Shown here: piece by piece, positions 9,364-17,493 of the stretch | Layout of the letters: the number at the start of each line of letters is the position of its first letter | Position numbering within the stretch: position 1 is the first letter of the stretch | NCBI GenBank assembly: GCA_028280885.1 | Contig: JANQKY010000096.1 | Coordinates: forward strand, 1-64,000 | Length of the DNA: 64,000 nucleotides | Direction: 5' to 3' | Source of the DNA: Tepidamorphus sp. | GTDB taxonomy: Bacteria; Pseudomonadota; Alphaproteobacteria; Rhizobiales; Tepidamorphaceae | The notes under the pieces: model-generated | Database searches by the model: none | Told to the model about the DNA's origin: nothing | Seen by the model: only the letters and a program-made list of their open reading frames with translations | Position numbers and translations under genes: made by a program

Positions 9364-9395
9364 CCCGCTTTCCCGCCTGAGCTGGCCGTATCTGC

Positions 9396-9476
9396 AAAAT
9401 TGGACCCTAGCCCAAACGATAATGGCCCTACGTTCAAGTCCAATTTTTCCTAGGGTCCTGCGGTATCGTCCAAAAT
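9396..9476. promoter_or_regulatory. Candidate MocR operator array
   Basis: Three related motifs lie in the 132-bp divergent spacer: AAAATTGGAC (9396-9405) in inverted orientation, GTCCAATTTT (9438-9447), and GTCCAAAAT (9468-9476). A second dyad is superimposed: GGACCCTAG (9402-9410) with CTAGGGTCC (9450-9458). One inverted plus two direct half-sites is a usual arrangement for MocR regulators. Binding is inferred. Confidence 0.6.
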
Positions 9477-9495
9477 CAGTCCGTCATCCGGTTTC

Positions 9496-10602
9496 ATGAA
9501 CATCGCCCGCATCGAGACATTTTCGACCGAGTTCGTCTGCTTCGTCCGCGTCACGACGGACGCGGGCGCCGAAGGCTGGGGCCAGGTCGCGCCCTACTAT
9601 GCCGATATCACCGCCACCGTGCTGCACCGGCAGGTCGCGCCCTATGTGCTGGGCCGCGACGCGTTCGATATCGACGCGCTGGTCGACGACGTGCCGCGCC
9701 GCGAGCACAAGTTTCCAGGCTCCTATATCGCGCGCGCCATCGGCGGCCTCGATACGGCGCTTTGGGACCTGCGCGGCAAGCTCGAGGACAAGCCGGTCTG
9801 CGCGCTGATCGGCGGATCGCCGGGGCCTTTGCGGGCCTACGCCTCGTCGATGAAGCGGGACATCACGCCGGATGACGAGGCCGACCGCCTGAAAGGCCTC
9901 GCCGATGCTCACGGCTTCGACGCCTTCAAGTTCCGGGTCGGTGCCGAATGCGGGCAGGATATCGACGAGTGGCCGGGCCGCACGGAGGCGATCGTCCCGG
10001 CGGTGCGGCGCGGGCTCGGCGATGGCGCGACGCTGTTGGTGGACGGCAATTCGGGCTTCTCGCCGGGCCGCGCGATCGAGGTCGGGCATCTGCTCGAGGA
10101 CCACGGCGTCGTCCATTTTGAGGAACCGTGTCCCTATTGGGAATACGAGCAGACCAAGCAGGTGACCGACGCCCTGTCGCTCGACGTGACCGGCGGCGAG
10201 CAGGACTGTTCGCTGGTCGACTGGCGGCGGATGACGAAGGAACACATCGTCAACGTGATCCAGCCGGATGTCTGTTATGTCGGCGGCCTGACCCGTGCCT
10301 TGCGGGTCGCGGCGATGGGCGCGGCGGAGGAGCTGCCCTGCACGCCGCACAGCGCCAATCTCTCCATGGTGACCCTGTTCACCATGCACTATCTGCGGGC
10401 GATCCCCAATGCCGGGCCGTATCTGGAACTGTCGATCGAGCGCGAGGATTATTATCCCTGGCAGTACGGGCTGTTCGTCGAGGATCCCTATACCGTCACC
10501 GACGGACATGTAACGGTCACCGACGCGCCGGGATGGGGTGCGGAGGTCAGCCCGGCATGGCTCGAGCAGGCCGATTACGCCAAGAGCGAGATTGCGTCAT
10601 GA
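9496..10602 (+). CDS. Mandelate racemase/muconate lactonizing family enzyme
   Basis: A 368-residue enolase-superfamily protein. Metal ligands and catalytic groups are recognisable in order: the second-strand base in FKFRVG, the metal carboxylates in LVDGNSG, FEEP and GGEQD, then QPDVCYVGG and TPHSAN as the Asp/His pair. The Asp-His dyad places it in the mandelate racemase subgroup, whose members are mostly sugar-acid dehydratases or racemases. It starts just after the operator array and overlaps the aldehyde dehydrogenase gene by 4 bp. The substrate is unknown; a sugar acid or amino-acid-like acid is likely given the MocR control. Confidence 0.85.
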   Translation: MNIARIETFSTEFVCFVRVTTDAGAEGWGQVAPYYADITATVLHRQVAPYVLGRDAFDIDALVDDVPRREHKFPGSYIARAIGGLDTALWDLRGKLEDKPVCALIGGSPGPLRAYASSMKRDITPDDEADRLKGLADAHGFDAFKFRVGAECGQDIDEWPGRTEAIVPAVRRGLGDGATLLVDGNSGFSPGRAIEVGHLLEDHGVVHFEEPCPYWEYEQTKQVTDALSLDVTGGEQDCSLVDWRRMTKEHIVNVIQPDVCYVGGLTRALRVAAMGAAEELPCTPHSANLSMVTLFTMHYLRAIPNAGPYLELSIEREDYYPWQYGLFVEDPYTVTDGHVTVTDAPGWGAEVSPAWLEQADYAKSEIAS

Positions 10603-12089
10603 CCCGCTTCCTCGAAATCGCCAGGCAAACCGGTACCGTTCCCGATCTTCCGTCGGGCCATTTCATCGGCGGCCGCTTCCAGCAGTCGTCGAACGGCGCG
10701 GAAATGGAGAGCTTCGATCCGGGCAGGGCTGAACCGTTCGCGCGGTTCGCGCGCGGCGGGCTGGCCGATGTGGCGGCTGCGGTCGACAGCGCAAGCCGTG
10801 CCTTCGACGATACGTGGCGGGACATGGCGCCGGCCGAGCGCGGCCGCATCCTGATGCGGGCCGCCCAGGCGATCGGCGACAATGCCGACCGGCTGGCGAC
10901 CGTCGAGTGCCTTGACAGCGGCAAGCCCTACAGCGAGGCGCTGGGCGATGTGGGCGGCGCGGCGCGGGCGTTCGAATACTATGCCGGGGCCTGCGACAAG
11001 CTGCAGGGCGACACGTTTCCACTCGGCCCGGATTATATAGGCTACAGCCTGCATGAGCCGGTCGGCGTGACGGCCCATATCCTGCCCTGGAACTTTCCGA
11101 TCTCGACGGCTGCCCGCGGCATCGCGCCGGCGCTGGCGGCGGGATGTACGGTCGTTGCCAAACCGGCCGAGCAGACCCCGTTCACCGCGCTGCTGCTGGC
11201 TGAGATCCTGCACGACTCCGGGCTGCCGGACGGCGTCTGCAACGTCGTGACCGGCACCGGCGCGGAGGCCGGCCAGGCGCTGGTCAGCCATCCGCTGATC
11301 GATCACATCACCTTCACCGGATCGGTCGCGACGGGCCAGCAGGTCATGCGGTCGGCCGCTGACAACGTCACCCGGCTCGTCCTGGAGCTTGGCGGCAAGT
11401 CGCCGGTCGTGGTGATGGCCGACGCCGACCTGGATGCCGCCGCCGACGGTGTGATCGGCGCGATCTACGAGAATGCCGGCCAGATCTGTTCGGCCGGCTC
11501 CCGGCTTGTCGTCGAGGCGTCCGCGCGCGATGACCTGGTGGACAGGCTGTGCCGCCGCGCGGCGGCGCTGACCATCGGCCATGGCCTGTGCGATACGCAG
11601 CTTGGGCCGGTCAATTCCGCCGAGCAGCTAGCCAGGGTCGCCGGTTTCGTCGACCGGGCGACGCAGCGCGGCATCGAGATGGCGACCGGCGGCTCGGTGA
11701 CGGCCGATCCGCAGACCGGCGCCGGCTGGTTCTTCGAGCCGACGATCGCGCTCAGCGGTGCGGCGGAGGACGAACTGGTGCAGGAGGAAATCTTCGGCCC
11801 GGTGCTGACCGTTCAGACGGCTGATGACGCAGAGCACGCGATCACGCTTGCCAACGGCACGCGCTACGCGCTGGTTGCTGGCATCTATACGCGGGATTTC
11901 GGCCAGGCGCACCGGATGGCGCGGCGGATCGATGCCGGCCAGGTCTATCTCAACGAGTATTTCGCCGGCGGGATCGAAGTGCCCTTCGGCGGCAACCGGC
12001 ACTCGGGCTTCGGCCGCGAGAAGGGCCTGGAAGGGCTGTTGAGCTACTGCCAGACGAAGAGCGTCGCGGGGCGGATCGCGGGCGCGTGA
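10599..12089 (+). CDS. NAD(P)-dependent aldehyde dehydrogenase
   Basis: A 496-residue aldehyde dehydrogenase of the betaine-aldehyde/succinate-semialdehyde group, oxidising an aldehyde to the acid. It shows the ILPWNFP cofactor-site motif, the general base glutamate in LELGGKS, and the nucleophilic cysteine in AGQICSAGSR. The start ATG at 10599 overlaps the stop of the preceding enolase-family gene (ATGA), so the two are coupled. The longer open frame upstream is a shadow. It probably oxidises a semialdehyde produced downstream of the dehydratase step. It ends 30 bp from the convergent isomerase gene. Confidence 0.9.
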   Translation: MTRFLEIARQTGTVPDLPSGHFIGGRFQQSSNGAEMESFDPGRAEPFARFARGGLADVAAAVDSASRAFDDTWRDMAPAERGRILMRAAQAIGDNADRLATVECLDSGKPYSEALGDVGGAARAFEYYAGACDKLQGDTFPLGPDYIGYSLHEPVGVTAHILPWNFPISTAARGIAPALAAGCTVVAKPAEQTPFTALLLAEILHDSGLPDGVCNVVTGTGAEAGQALVSHPLIDHITFTGSVATGQQVMRSAADNVTRLVLELGGKSPVVVMADADLDAAADGVIGAIYENAGQICSAGSRLVVEASARDDLVDRLCRRAAALTIGHGLCDTQLGPVNSAEQLARVAGFVDRATQRGIEMATGGSVTADPQTGAGWFFEPTIALSGAAEDELVQEEIFGPVLTVQTADDAEHAITLANGTRYALVAGIYTRDFGQAHRMARRIDAGQVYLNEYFAGGIEVPFGGNRHSGFGREKGLEGLLSYCQTKSVAGRIAGA

Positions 12090-12119
12090 GGTTCCAGCCT
12101 GCCAGGCCTTGCATCGGCC

Positions 12120-13091
12120 TCACATGACGCCGGCGCGCAGGAAGTCGTGAATGTGCAGGACGCCGACGGGCGCCTGCCTGTCGTCGACGACCATCAGCGC
12201 GCTGACCTTGCGCTCATTGGCAAGCGCGAGGGCGGCCGGCGCGAGCCAGTCCGGGGTCACCGTCACCGGGTTCGCGCTGGCGATCTCGCCGGGACGCCGG
12301 TCCATCAGGTTTTCCATGTTGCGCCTGAGGTCGCCGTCGGTGATGACGCCGCACAACACGCCGTCGCGGGTCAGGGCGGCGATGCCGAAGCCCTTCGAGG
12401 TCATCGTCAGGAGCACGTCGCGCATCGTCGCGCCGTGGTCGAGCACCGGCAGGGCGTTGCCGGTATGCATCATTTCCGAGACGGTCTTGAGCTGCGCGCC
12501 GAGCTTGCCGCCGGGATGATAGATGCCGAAATCCTCGGCCAGGAAGCCGCGATCCTCCATCAGCGCCACCGCCAGCGCGTCGCCGAGCGCCAGCGTCAGG
12601 GTGGTCGAGGTGGTCGGCGACATGCCGATCGGGCAGGCCTCGGCAAGCTTCGGCAGCGTCAGGCGATAGTCGGCCGCCTTCATCAGCGTGCTGTCGGGGT
12701 TCGACGAGATCGCGACCATCGGGATCGAAAAGCGCTTGGTGTGGTAGATGATGTCGCTCAGTTCCGACGTCTCGCCGGAATTGGAGATGAGCAGGCAGAT
12801 GTCGTCGGCCGTGATCATGCCGAGATCGCCGTGGCTGGCCTCGGCGCAATGGACGAAATAGGCGGGCGTCCCCGTCGAGGCGAGCGTCGCGGCGATCTTG
12901 CCGCCGATATGGCCCGACTTGCCGATCCCTGAGACGATCACGCGTCCGCTGGAGGCGGCGATCCGCTGCACCGCCCGGGTGAAGTCGGCGGGCAGGTGGT
13001 CGGCCATGTAGTTAAGCGCGTCGGCCTCGGTGCGCAGGGTGCGCAGGGCGGAGGCCTTTATCTGTTCGGTCGTATCGTGCGTTGAATCCAT
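12120..13091 (-). CDS. kdsD: Arabinose-5-phosphate isomerase (KpsF/GutQ family)
   Basis: A 323-residue enzyme interconverting ribulose-5-phosphate and arabinose-5-phosphate, the first committed step to KDO for lipopolysaccharide. An N-terminal SIS domain contains VSGIGKSGHIGGKIAATLAS and ISNSGET, and the C-terminal third holds two CBS domains (GVITDGDLRRN is typical). The ATG at 13091 gives the usual length. The frame stays open to 13814, but that extension runs through the FMN riboswitch on the other strand and is not protein. No other KDO genes are adjacent. A GutQ-like paralogue role is possible. Confidence 0.88.
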   Translation of the reverse strand: MDSTHDTTEQIKASALRTLRTEADALNYMADHLPADFTRAVQRIAASSGRVIVSGIGKSGHIGGKIAATLASTGTPAYFVHCAEASHGDLGMITADDICLLISNSGETSELSDIIYHTKRFSIPMVAISSNPDSTLMKAADYRLTLPKLAEACPIGMSPTTSTTLTLALGDALAVALMEDRGFLAEDFGIYHPGGKLGAQLKTVSEMMHTGNALPVLDHGATMRDVLLTMTSKGFGIAALTRDGVLCGVITDGDLRRNMENLMDRRPGEIASANPVTVTPDWLAPAALALANERKVSALMVVDDRQAPVGVLHIHDFLRAGVM

Positions 13092-13439
13092 CGACTGACG
13101 GCTCCGGTCGCTGACGGGTCGCGAGTGTCCAGGTGCGGCGCTTCGGTAGCGCATCCGGGCGCGGAACGCCAGACGCCGAACAGGAGGCGGGCATGCGTTG
13201 ACCTCGGCGCGCAAGCGTATACATATACGGGCATTCTCAGGGCGGGGTGAAAGTCCCCACCGGCGGTGATAGCCCGCGAGCGCTCTTGACGTTGTCGAGA
13301 GGTCAGCAGATCCGGTGAAATTCCGGGGCCGACGGTTACAGTCCGGATGGGAGAGAATGGGGAGCCGGTCCGACGCCGTCGGTCGCGCCTGCCTCGTGAC
13401 GCTCTGGGATTCTGTCTTGTTTGAAAGGACCCAAGAGCA
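13092..13439. promoter_or_regulatory. Divergent kdsD/ribH leader region
   Basis: The 348-bp spacer carries the kdsD promoter on one side and the ribH leader with the FMN riboswitch on the other. The sequence GTATACATATAC just before the aptamer is the most AT-rich part and may include the -10 region for ribH, but no confident -35 is seen. The ribH ribosome site AAAGGA lies about 10 bp before its ATG, some 65 bp past the aptamer. Confidence 0.5.
13229..13360 (+). ncRNA. FMN riboswitch (RFN element)
   Basis: The conserved RFN blocks are all present in order: TCTCAGGGCGGGGTGAAAG, CCCACCGGCGGTGAT, AGCCCGCGAGCGC, GGTCAGCAGATCCGGTG, AATTCCGGGGCCGACGG, and TTACAGTCCGGATGGGAGA. FMN binding to this aptamer represses flavin genes. 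No U-tract terminator is obvious between the aptamer and the start codon at 13440, so translational control is more likely. The downstream gene is lumazine synthase, which fits. Confidence 0.96.
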
Positions 13440-13904
13440 ATGACACAATCCCGCAAATTCGCCTTCATCAAGGCGCGCTGGCATGCCGATATCGTCGATC
13501 AGGCGCTTGTCCGCTTCCGCGACCGTCTCGCCGACATCTGTCCCGATGCCGAAGTCGACACGTTCGACGTGCCCGGCGCCTTCGAGATGCCGCTGAAGGC
13601 GCAGAAGCTCGCCGAGAGCGGGGAATACGATGCGATTGCCGCTGCCGCCTTCGTCGTCAATGGCGGCATCTATCGCCACGAGTTCGTCGCCCAGGCGGTG
13701 GTCTCCGGGCTTATGGAGGTCGGCCTGAAGACCGGCGTGCCGGTGCTGTCGGTGTCGCTGACGCCGCATAATTACCAGCCGACCGACGAGCATCATGCCT
13801 TCTTCCACGCCCATTTCGTCGAAAAGGGCAAAGAGGCCGCCGACGCGGCCGTGGCGGTTGTCGGAGACGCCGTGCCGGCGTCAGGCCGGGTGCGGGCTGC
13901 GTGA
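13440..13904 (+). CDS. ribH2: 6,7-dimethyl-8-ribityllumazine synthase, type II (RibH2)
   Basis: A 154-residue lumazine synthase that condenses 5-amino-6-ribitylamino-uracil with dihydroxybutanone phosphate, the penultimate step of riboflavin synthesis. KARWHADIVDQA, FDVPGAFEMP, GGIYRHEFVAQAV and SVSLTPHNYQ match the RibH2 type of Brucella and Mesorhizobium, which is decameric there, rather than the icosahedral RibH1. It stands alone behind the FMN riboswitch, away from other rib genes, as reported for RibH2 in Rhizobiales. Confidence 0.93.
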   Translation: MTQSRKFAFIKARWHADIVDQALVRFRDRLADICPDAEVDTFDVPGAFEMPLKAQKLAESGEYDAIAAAAFVVNGGIYRHEFVAQAVVSGLMEVGLKTGVPVLSVSLTPHNYQPTDEHHAFFHAHFVEKGKEAADAAVAVVGDAVPASGRVRAA

Positions 13905-13940
13905 GGGGATTGAGGGCGGTGGCCGTTCGCAACCGCTGAC

Positions 13941-14102
13941 GGGCCCTCACCCGGCTCGCTTTCGCTCGCCACCCTCTCCCGCTTAAGGGGAGAGGGTCCG
14001 TGCCACACGACCCGATTCCTGCAAGTGGGGAAGGGGCGTGCCAATTGGACGCTTACCCTCTCCCCTCGCGGGAGAGGGCGGCCCAAAGGGCCGGGTGAGG
14101 GC
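13941..14102. repeat. Short copy of the CCCTCTCCC composite repeat
   Basis: Two inverted ends (TCACCCGGC...CCACCCTCTCCC and CCCTCTCCCCTCGCGGGAGAGGG...GGGCCGGGTGAGGG) flank a centre of about 55 bp unlike that of the long copies. Each end folds into two hairpins: GGCCC/GGGCC and CCCTCTCCC/GGGAGAGGG. A second short copy is at 51649-51824. The element fills the 258-bp gap between ribH2 and the SDR gene. Confidence 0.8.
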
Positions 14103-14162
14103 GCGTGGCACGGCCCCGATGTCATTCCCGCCGGGACAACCGCAAGCCGCTCCGCACCAGGG

Positions 14163-14978
14163 CTACGACATGATCAGCCCGCCATCGACATTGATCGTCT
14201 GGCCGGTGATGTAGGCGGCGTCGTCGCTGGCCAGGAACGCGACCAGGCCGGCGACGTCCTCGCCGGTGCCGGCGCGTTTCATCGGCACGTTGTTCTCAAC
14301 CCACGAGGCCATCAACTCGCCGGGGCCGTAGTCGCCGAGCATCTCGCCCCAGACCTTGTCATTGTAATCCCACATGTCGGTGTGGATGATGCCCGGGCAG
14401 ATGGCGTTGACCGTGATCGCGTCGAGCGCCACTTCCTTGGCAAGGCTCTGGGTCAGGCCGACGACGCCGAATTTGGAAGCCGCGTAGTGCGGCGTGTAGA
14501 TGAAGCCGTCGCGGGCCTGGCCCGACGCGGTGTTGATGAGCCGGCCGCCCTTGCCGGCCCGCCCCCTACCACCCCGGCGCATGCGGGCGATCGCCTCCTG
14601 ACAGCACAGGAACACGCCCTTGGTGTTGACCGCCATCGTCGCATCCCAGTCCTGCTCGGTCAGGGCCTCGACCCTGGCAATCGTGATGATGCCGGCGTTC
14701 TGGACGGAGATGTCGGTGCCGCCGAAGGCCTCGTCCGCGACATCGTAGAGCGCCTTGACGGCTGCCTTGTCAGTGACGTCGCAGACGACGCCGCGCGCCG
14801 GGACGCCCTCGGCTTCAAGCGCCTCCGCCGCTTCTCCGACAGTGGTCTCGATCGAGCCGAGGACGAGGCTGGCGCCCTCGCGGCCGAACCGGCGGGCGAT
14901 CGCCAGGCCGATCCCCTTGTTGCCGCCGGTGACGACGACCGTCCTGCCCTCAAACCGCTTCCCCTCAAACTGCTTCAT
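14163..14978 (-). CDS. SDR oxidoreductase, polyol dehydrogenase-like
   Basis: A 271-residue short-chain dehydrogenase. The cofactor motif TGGNKGIG lies near residue 18. NAG, the serine in NTASGQ and the YAASK catalytic pair are present, and CPGIIHTDMWD resembles sorbitol/galactitol and butanediol dehydrogenases. It probably oxidises a sugar alcohol to a ketose with NAD+. It is the last gene of the minus-strand catabolic operon, overlapping the SorC regulator gene by 14 bp. A glycine/arginine-rich insert (RRGGRGRAGKGG) before the strand carrying NTASG is slightly longer than usual. Confidence 0.83.
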   Translation of the reverse strand: MKQFEGKRFEGRTVVVTGGNKGIGLAIARRFGREGASLVLGSIETTVGEAAEALEAEGVPARGVVCDVTDKAAVKALYDVADEAFGGTDISVQNAGIITIARVEALTEQDWDATMAVNTKGVFLCCQEAIARMRRGGRGRAGKGGRLINTASGQARDGFIYTPHYAASKFGVVGLTQSLAKEVALDAITVNAICPGIIHTDMWDYNDKVWGEMLGDYGPGELMASWVENNVPMKRAGTGEDVAGLVAFLASDDAAYITGQTINVDGGLIMS

Positions 14979-15972
14979 CCCGGGTCTCCATGGGGCCGGC
15001 TCCCTCGGGGCTTGTCTCTTCGAGCCCCGTCAGGCGCGCGGCGGTGAACTTGTCGGTGATCAGGAGATCGATGACGCCGGTGCGCAGCGCCCCGCGGATC
15101 GCCTCGGCCTTGGCGCGGCCGCCGGCAAGCGCCGCCACGCGGTCGATCTGTCCGAGCTCCTCGCGCGAGATGCCGATCACCCGGTCGCTGAGCGGCGTCT
15201 TTACCGTCCGTCCCTCGCTGTCGAAGAAGCACAGGCTGAATTCGCCGACGCCGCCGGCCTCCGTCACGTCCCGCAACTCGTTGGAGGAAAACACGTTGCC
15301 GCTGCGCGCCAGCATCGAGGAGGGCTCGATGCCGCCGATGCCGAGGATCGCCAGGGTGATTTTCGGGAACAGATCCATCGTCTCGCGCACATAGGGGTCG
15401 CTCAGCATGACGAGCTTGGCCTCGCGCGACTGGGCGACGCCCTGGGCGGCCAGCAGGCGCGGCTCGGCGCCGGTGAGGCGGGCGAGCCGGGTGATCAACT
15501 GCGTCGCGTGGGTCTGGACCGCCGGATCGCCCATGCCGCCGAGCGTCTGGACGATCAGCTTCGCCTTGCTGGATTTCGCCGGATGGATGTTCTCGACCAT
15601 CTTCAGCACGGTCTCGCTCCAGCTTGAGACGCCGATGATCTCGTCGGATTGCAGGGTCGCCTCGAGGAAATGGGCCGCCGCCTCGCCGATCCGCGCCATG
15701 ATGGCGGCATCACGGTCCTCGGTGCATTCAACGACGATCGCCTCCGAAAGCCCGTAGAGGTCGCGCAGCCGGGCTTCCAGCTCGGTATAGGTGCCGGACG
15801 GGGCGACGATCGTCGTGCGGACGATGCCCTCCTGCTGGGCCTTCTTCAGCATGCGCGAGACGGTCGCCTGGGAGATGCGCAGGTGCCCGGCGATTTCCGA
15901 CTGGCGGCGGCCTTCCTGGTGGTACATCTGCGCCACGCGGGCGATCAGGCGAAGTTCGTTGAGACGCGACAT
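14965..15972 (-). CDS. SorC/DeoR-type sugar-binding transcriptional regulator
   Basis: A 335-residue regulator with an N-terminal helix-turn-helix (EIAGHLRISQATVSRMLKKA, around residues 26-45) and a large C-terminal sugar-phosphate-binding domain (IIGVSSWSETVL, QTLGGMGDP, GIGGIEPSS). SorC proteins respond to phosphorylated sugars. It lies between the kinase and SDR genes of the polyol locus, so it probably controls the locus through the AT-rich sites in the divergent promoter at 19266-19454. The gap to the kinase gene is 31 bp. Confidence 0.9.
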   Translation of the reverse strand: MSRLNELRLIARVAQMYHQEGRRQSEIAGHLRISQATVSRMLKKAQQEGIVRTTIVAPSGTYTELEARLRDLYGLSEAIVVECTEDRDAAIMARIGEAAAHFLEATLQSDEIIGVSSWSETVLKMVENIHPAKSSKAKLIVQTLGGMGDPAVQTHATQLITRLARLTGAEPRLLAAQGVAQSREAKLVMLSDPYVRETMDLFPKITLAILGIGGIEPSSMLARSGNVFSSNELRDVTEAGGVGEFSLCFFDSEGRTVKTPLSDRVIGISREELGQIDRVAALAGGRAKAEAIRGALRTGVIDLLITDKFTAARLTGLEETSPEGAGPMETRDEAV

Positions 15973-16003
15973 CGGGCAGGATCCTCGTCGATGCCGCGGC
16001 CGG

Positions 16004-17476
16004 TCACGGCATCACGCTTCTTGCAACGGCACGGGTCCAGGCGGCGATCGTCTCGTCCCGCGCCGCGCTGGCGGGCTGCGGGTCGACGATCCGGGCCTTG
16101 GGAATCAGAGACGCTATCGCATCCCGGTCCTCCCAGAAACCCGTCGCCAGCCCGGCCAGGTAGCCGGCGCCGAGCGCCGAGGCCTCGGCCGCGTCGCGGA
16201 TCGCGACCGGGCGGTTCAGGATATCGGCCGCAATCTGCATCAGGAACGGGTTGCGGGTCGGGCCGCCATCGGCATAGAGGGTGCCGAACCGATCGCGCTC
16301 CGTTCCCCCATCGATGGCGGCGAAGACGTCGCGGACCTGCAGCGCCATGCTGTCGGCTGCGGCGCGGGCGATGTGGGCGGGGCCGGAGCCGAAGGACAGC
16401 CCGCTGATAAGCCCGCGCGCGCTTGTGCTCCAGTGCGGCGCGCCGAGGCCGACATGGGCGGGGACGAGGCTGACGCCGCCGCTGTCGGGCACCGTTTCGG
16501 CGAGCGCCATCAGCGCATCGACATCGTCGAGCCCGAGCAGTTCCGCCGTCCACGGGAAAATCGCGGCGGAGACCAGGATATTGCCCTCGAAGGCATAGGT
16601 CGGCGTGCCGCCGAGCGCCCAGGCGATGGTCGTGGTCAGTCCCGCCGGCGGGGTCTCGAAGCCCGCGACCGTCGTCATGATCGACGAGCCGGTGCCGAAC
16701 GTCACCTTGCCGTCGCCGGGCGTAAAGGCGCCTTGGGCGAACAGGGCCGCGTGCGAATCGCCGATTGCCGCGGCGACCGGAATGCCGTCGGGCAGGGCGG
16801 GGACGCCGCGTGTCCTGCCGAACTCGCCCGAACTGTCGCGGATTTCCGGCAGATAGCCTTTGTCGACGCCGAACAGGTCGAGCAGCGTATCGTCCCAGGC
16901 CATATGTTCGATGTTCAGGAGCTGGGTGCGGGACGCGTTCGCGGCATCGGTTGCGTGGACCGCGCCGCCGGTCAGGTTCCAGATCAGCCAGGAATCGACG
17001 GTGCCGAGGCAGATGTCATCCGGGCCGCGGCCCTCGGCGCAGGTTTGGAGCAGCCAGGCGAGCTTGGTTGCCGGAAACATCGGATCGAGCGGCAGGCCGG
17101 TGCGGGCGAGAACGTCGGGACCGTGCCCGGCCTCGGTAAGACGGGCGCAGGCCCCGGCCGTGCGCCGGCATTGCCAGGAGACGACCGGCCCGACGGGCGC
17201 GCCCGTTTTCCGGTCCCAGCCAAGCACCGATTCGCGCTGGTTCGAGATGCCGATCGCGGTAACCGAAATATCGGACGCTGCCTCAAGGCAGGCGCGGATC
17301 GCGTCCTGCTGGCTCGACCACAGGTCGTTCGCATCCTGCTCGACCCAGCCGGAGCGGGGATGGGAAATGCCGACCGGAGCCGATCCGCGCGCGACGATCT
17401 CGCCCGTTTCGGCGATCAGGACCGCCTTGGAATTGGTCGTCCCCTGGTCAATCGCGAGGATCGCGCCCGCCATCAT
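16004..17476 (-). CDS. FGGY-family carbohydrate kinase
   Basis: A 490-residue sugar kinase. The phosphate-1 motif AIDQGTTNSKAV, the segment SGWVEQDANDLW, SNQRES, the GDSHAALFAQGAF region and ALGAGYLAGLATGFW identify FGGY. The DQGTT and WVEQD motifs make it closest to glycerol-kinase-like members, but the locus (polyol dehydrogenases, transketolase) suggests a ketose kinase, for example for a ketopentose or branched ketose. It lies 17 bp downstream of the transketolase C-terminal subunit gene in the same operon. Substrate specificity cannot be read from the sequence. Confidence 0.85.
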   Translation of the reverse strand: MMAGAILAIDQGTTNSKAVLIAETGEIVARGSAPVGISHPRSGWVEQDANDLWSSQQDAIRACLEAASDISVTAIGISNQRESVLGWDRKTGAPVGPVVSWQCRRTAGACARLTEAGHGPDVLARTGLPLDPMFPATKLAWLLQTCAEGRGPDDICLGTVDSWLIWNLTGGAVHATDAANASRTQLLNIEHMAWDDTLLDLFGVDKGYLPEIRDSSGEFGRTRGVPALPDGIPVAAAIGDSHAALFAQGAFTPGDGKVTFGTGSSIMTTVAGFETPPAGLTTTIAWALGGTPTYAFEGNILVSAAIFPWTAELLGLDDVDALMALAETVPDSGGVSLVPAHVGLGAPHWSTSARGLISGLSFGSGPAHIARAAADSMALQVRDVFAAIDGGTERDRFGTLYADGGPTRNPFLMQIAADILNRPVAIRDAAEASALGAGYLAGLATGFWEDRDAIASLIPKARIVDPQPASAARDETIAAWTRAVARSVMP

Positions 17477-17493
17477 CTTGTTCCCGTTCGCGC

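Noticed and set aside
13092..13814. N-terminal extension of kdsD through the riboswitch and ribH2
   Set aside because: The extension would be antisense to the FMN aptamer and the lumazine synthase gene. The ATG at 13091 gives the correct family length.
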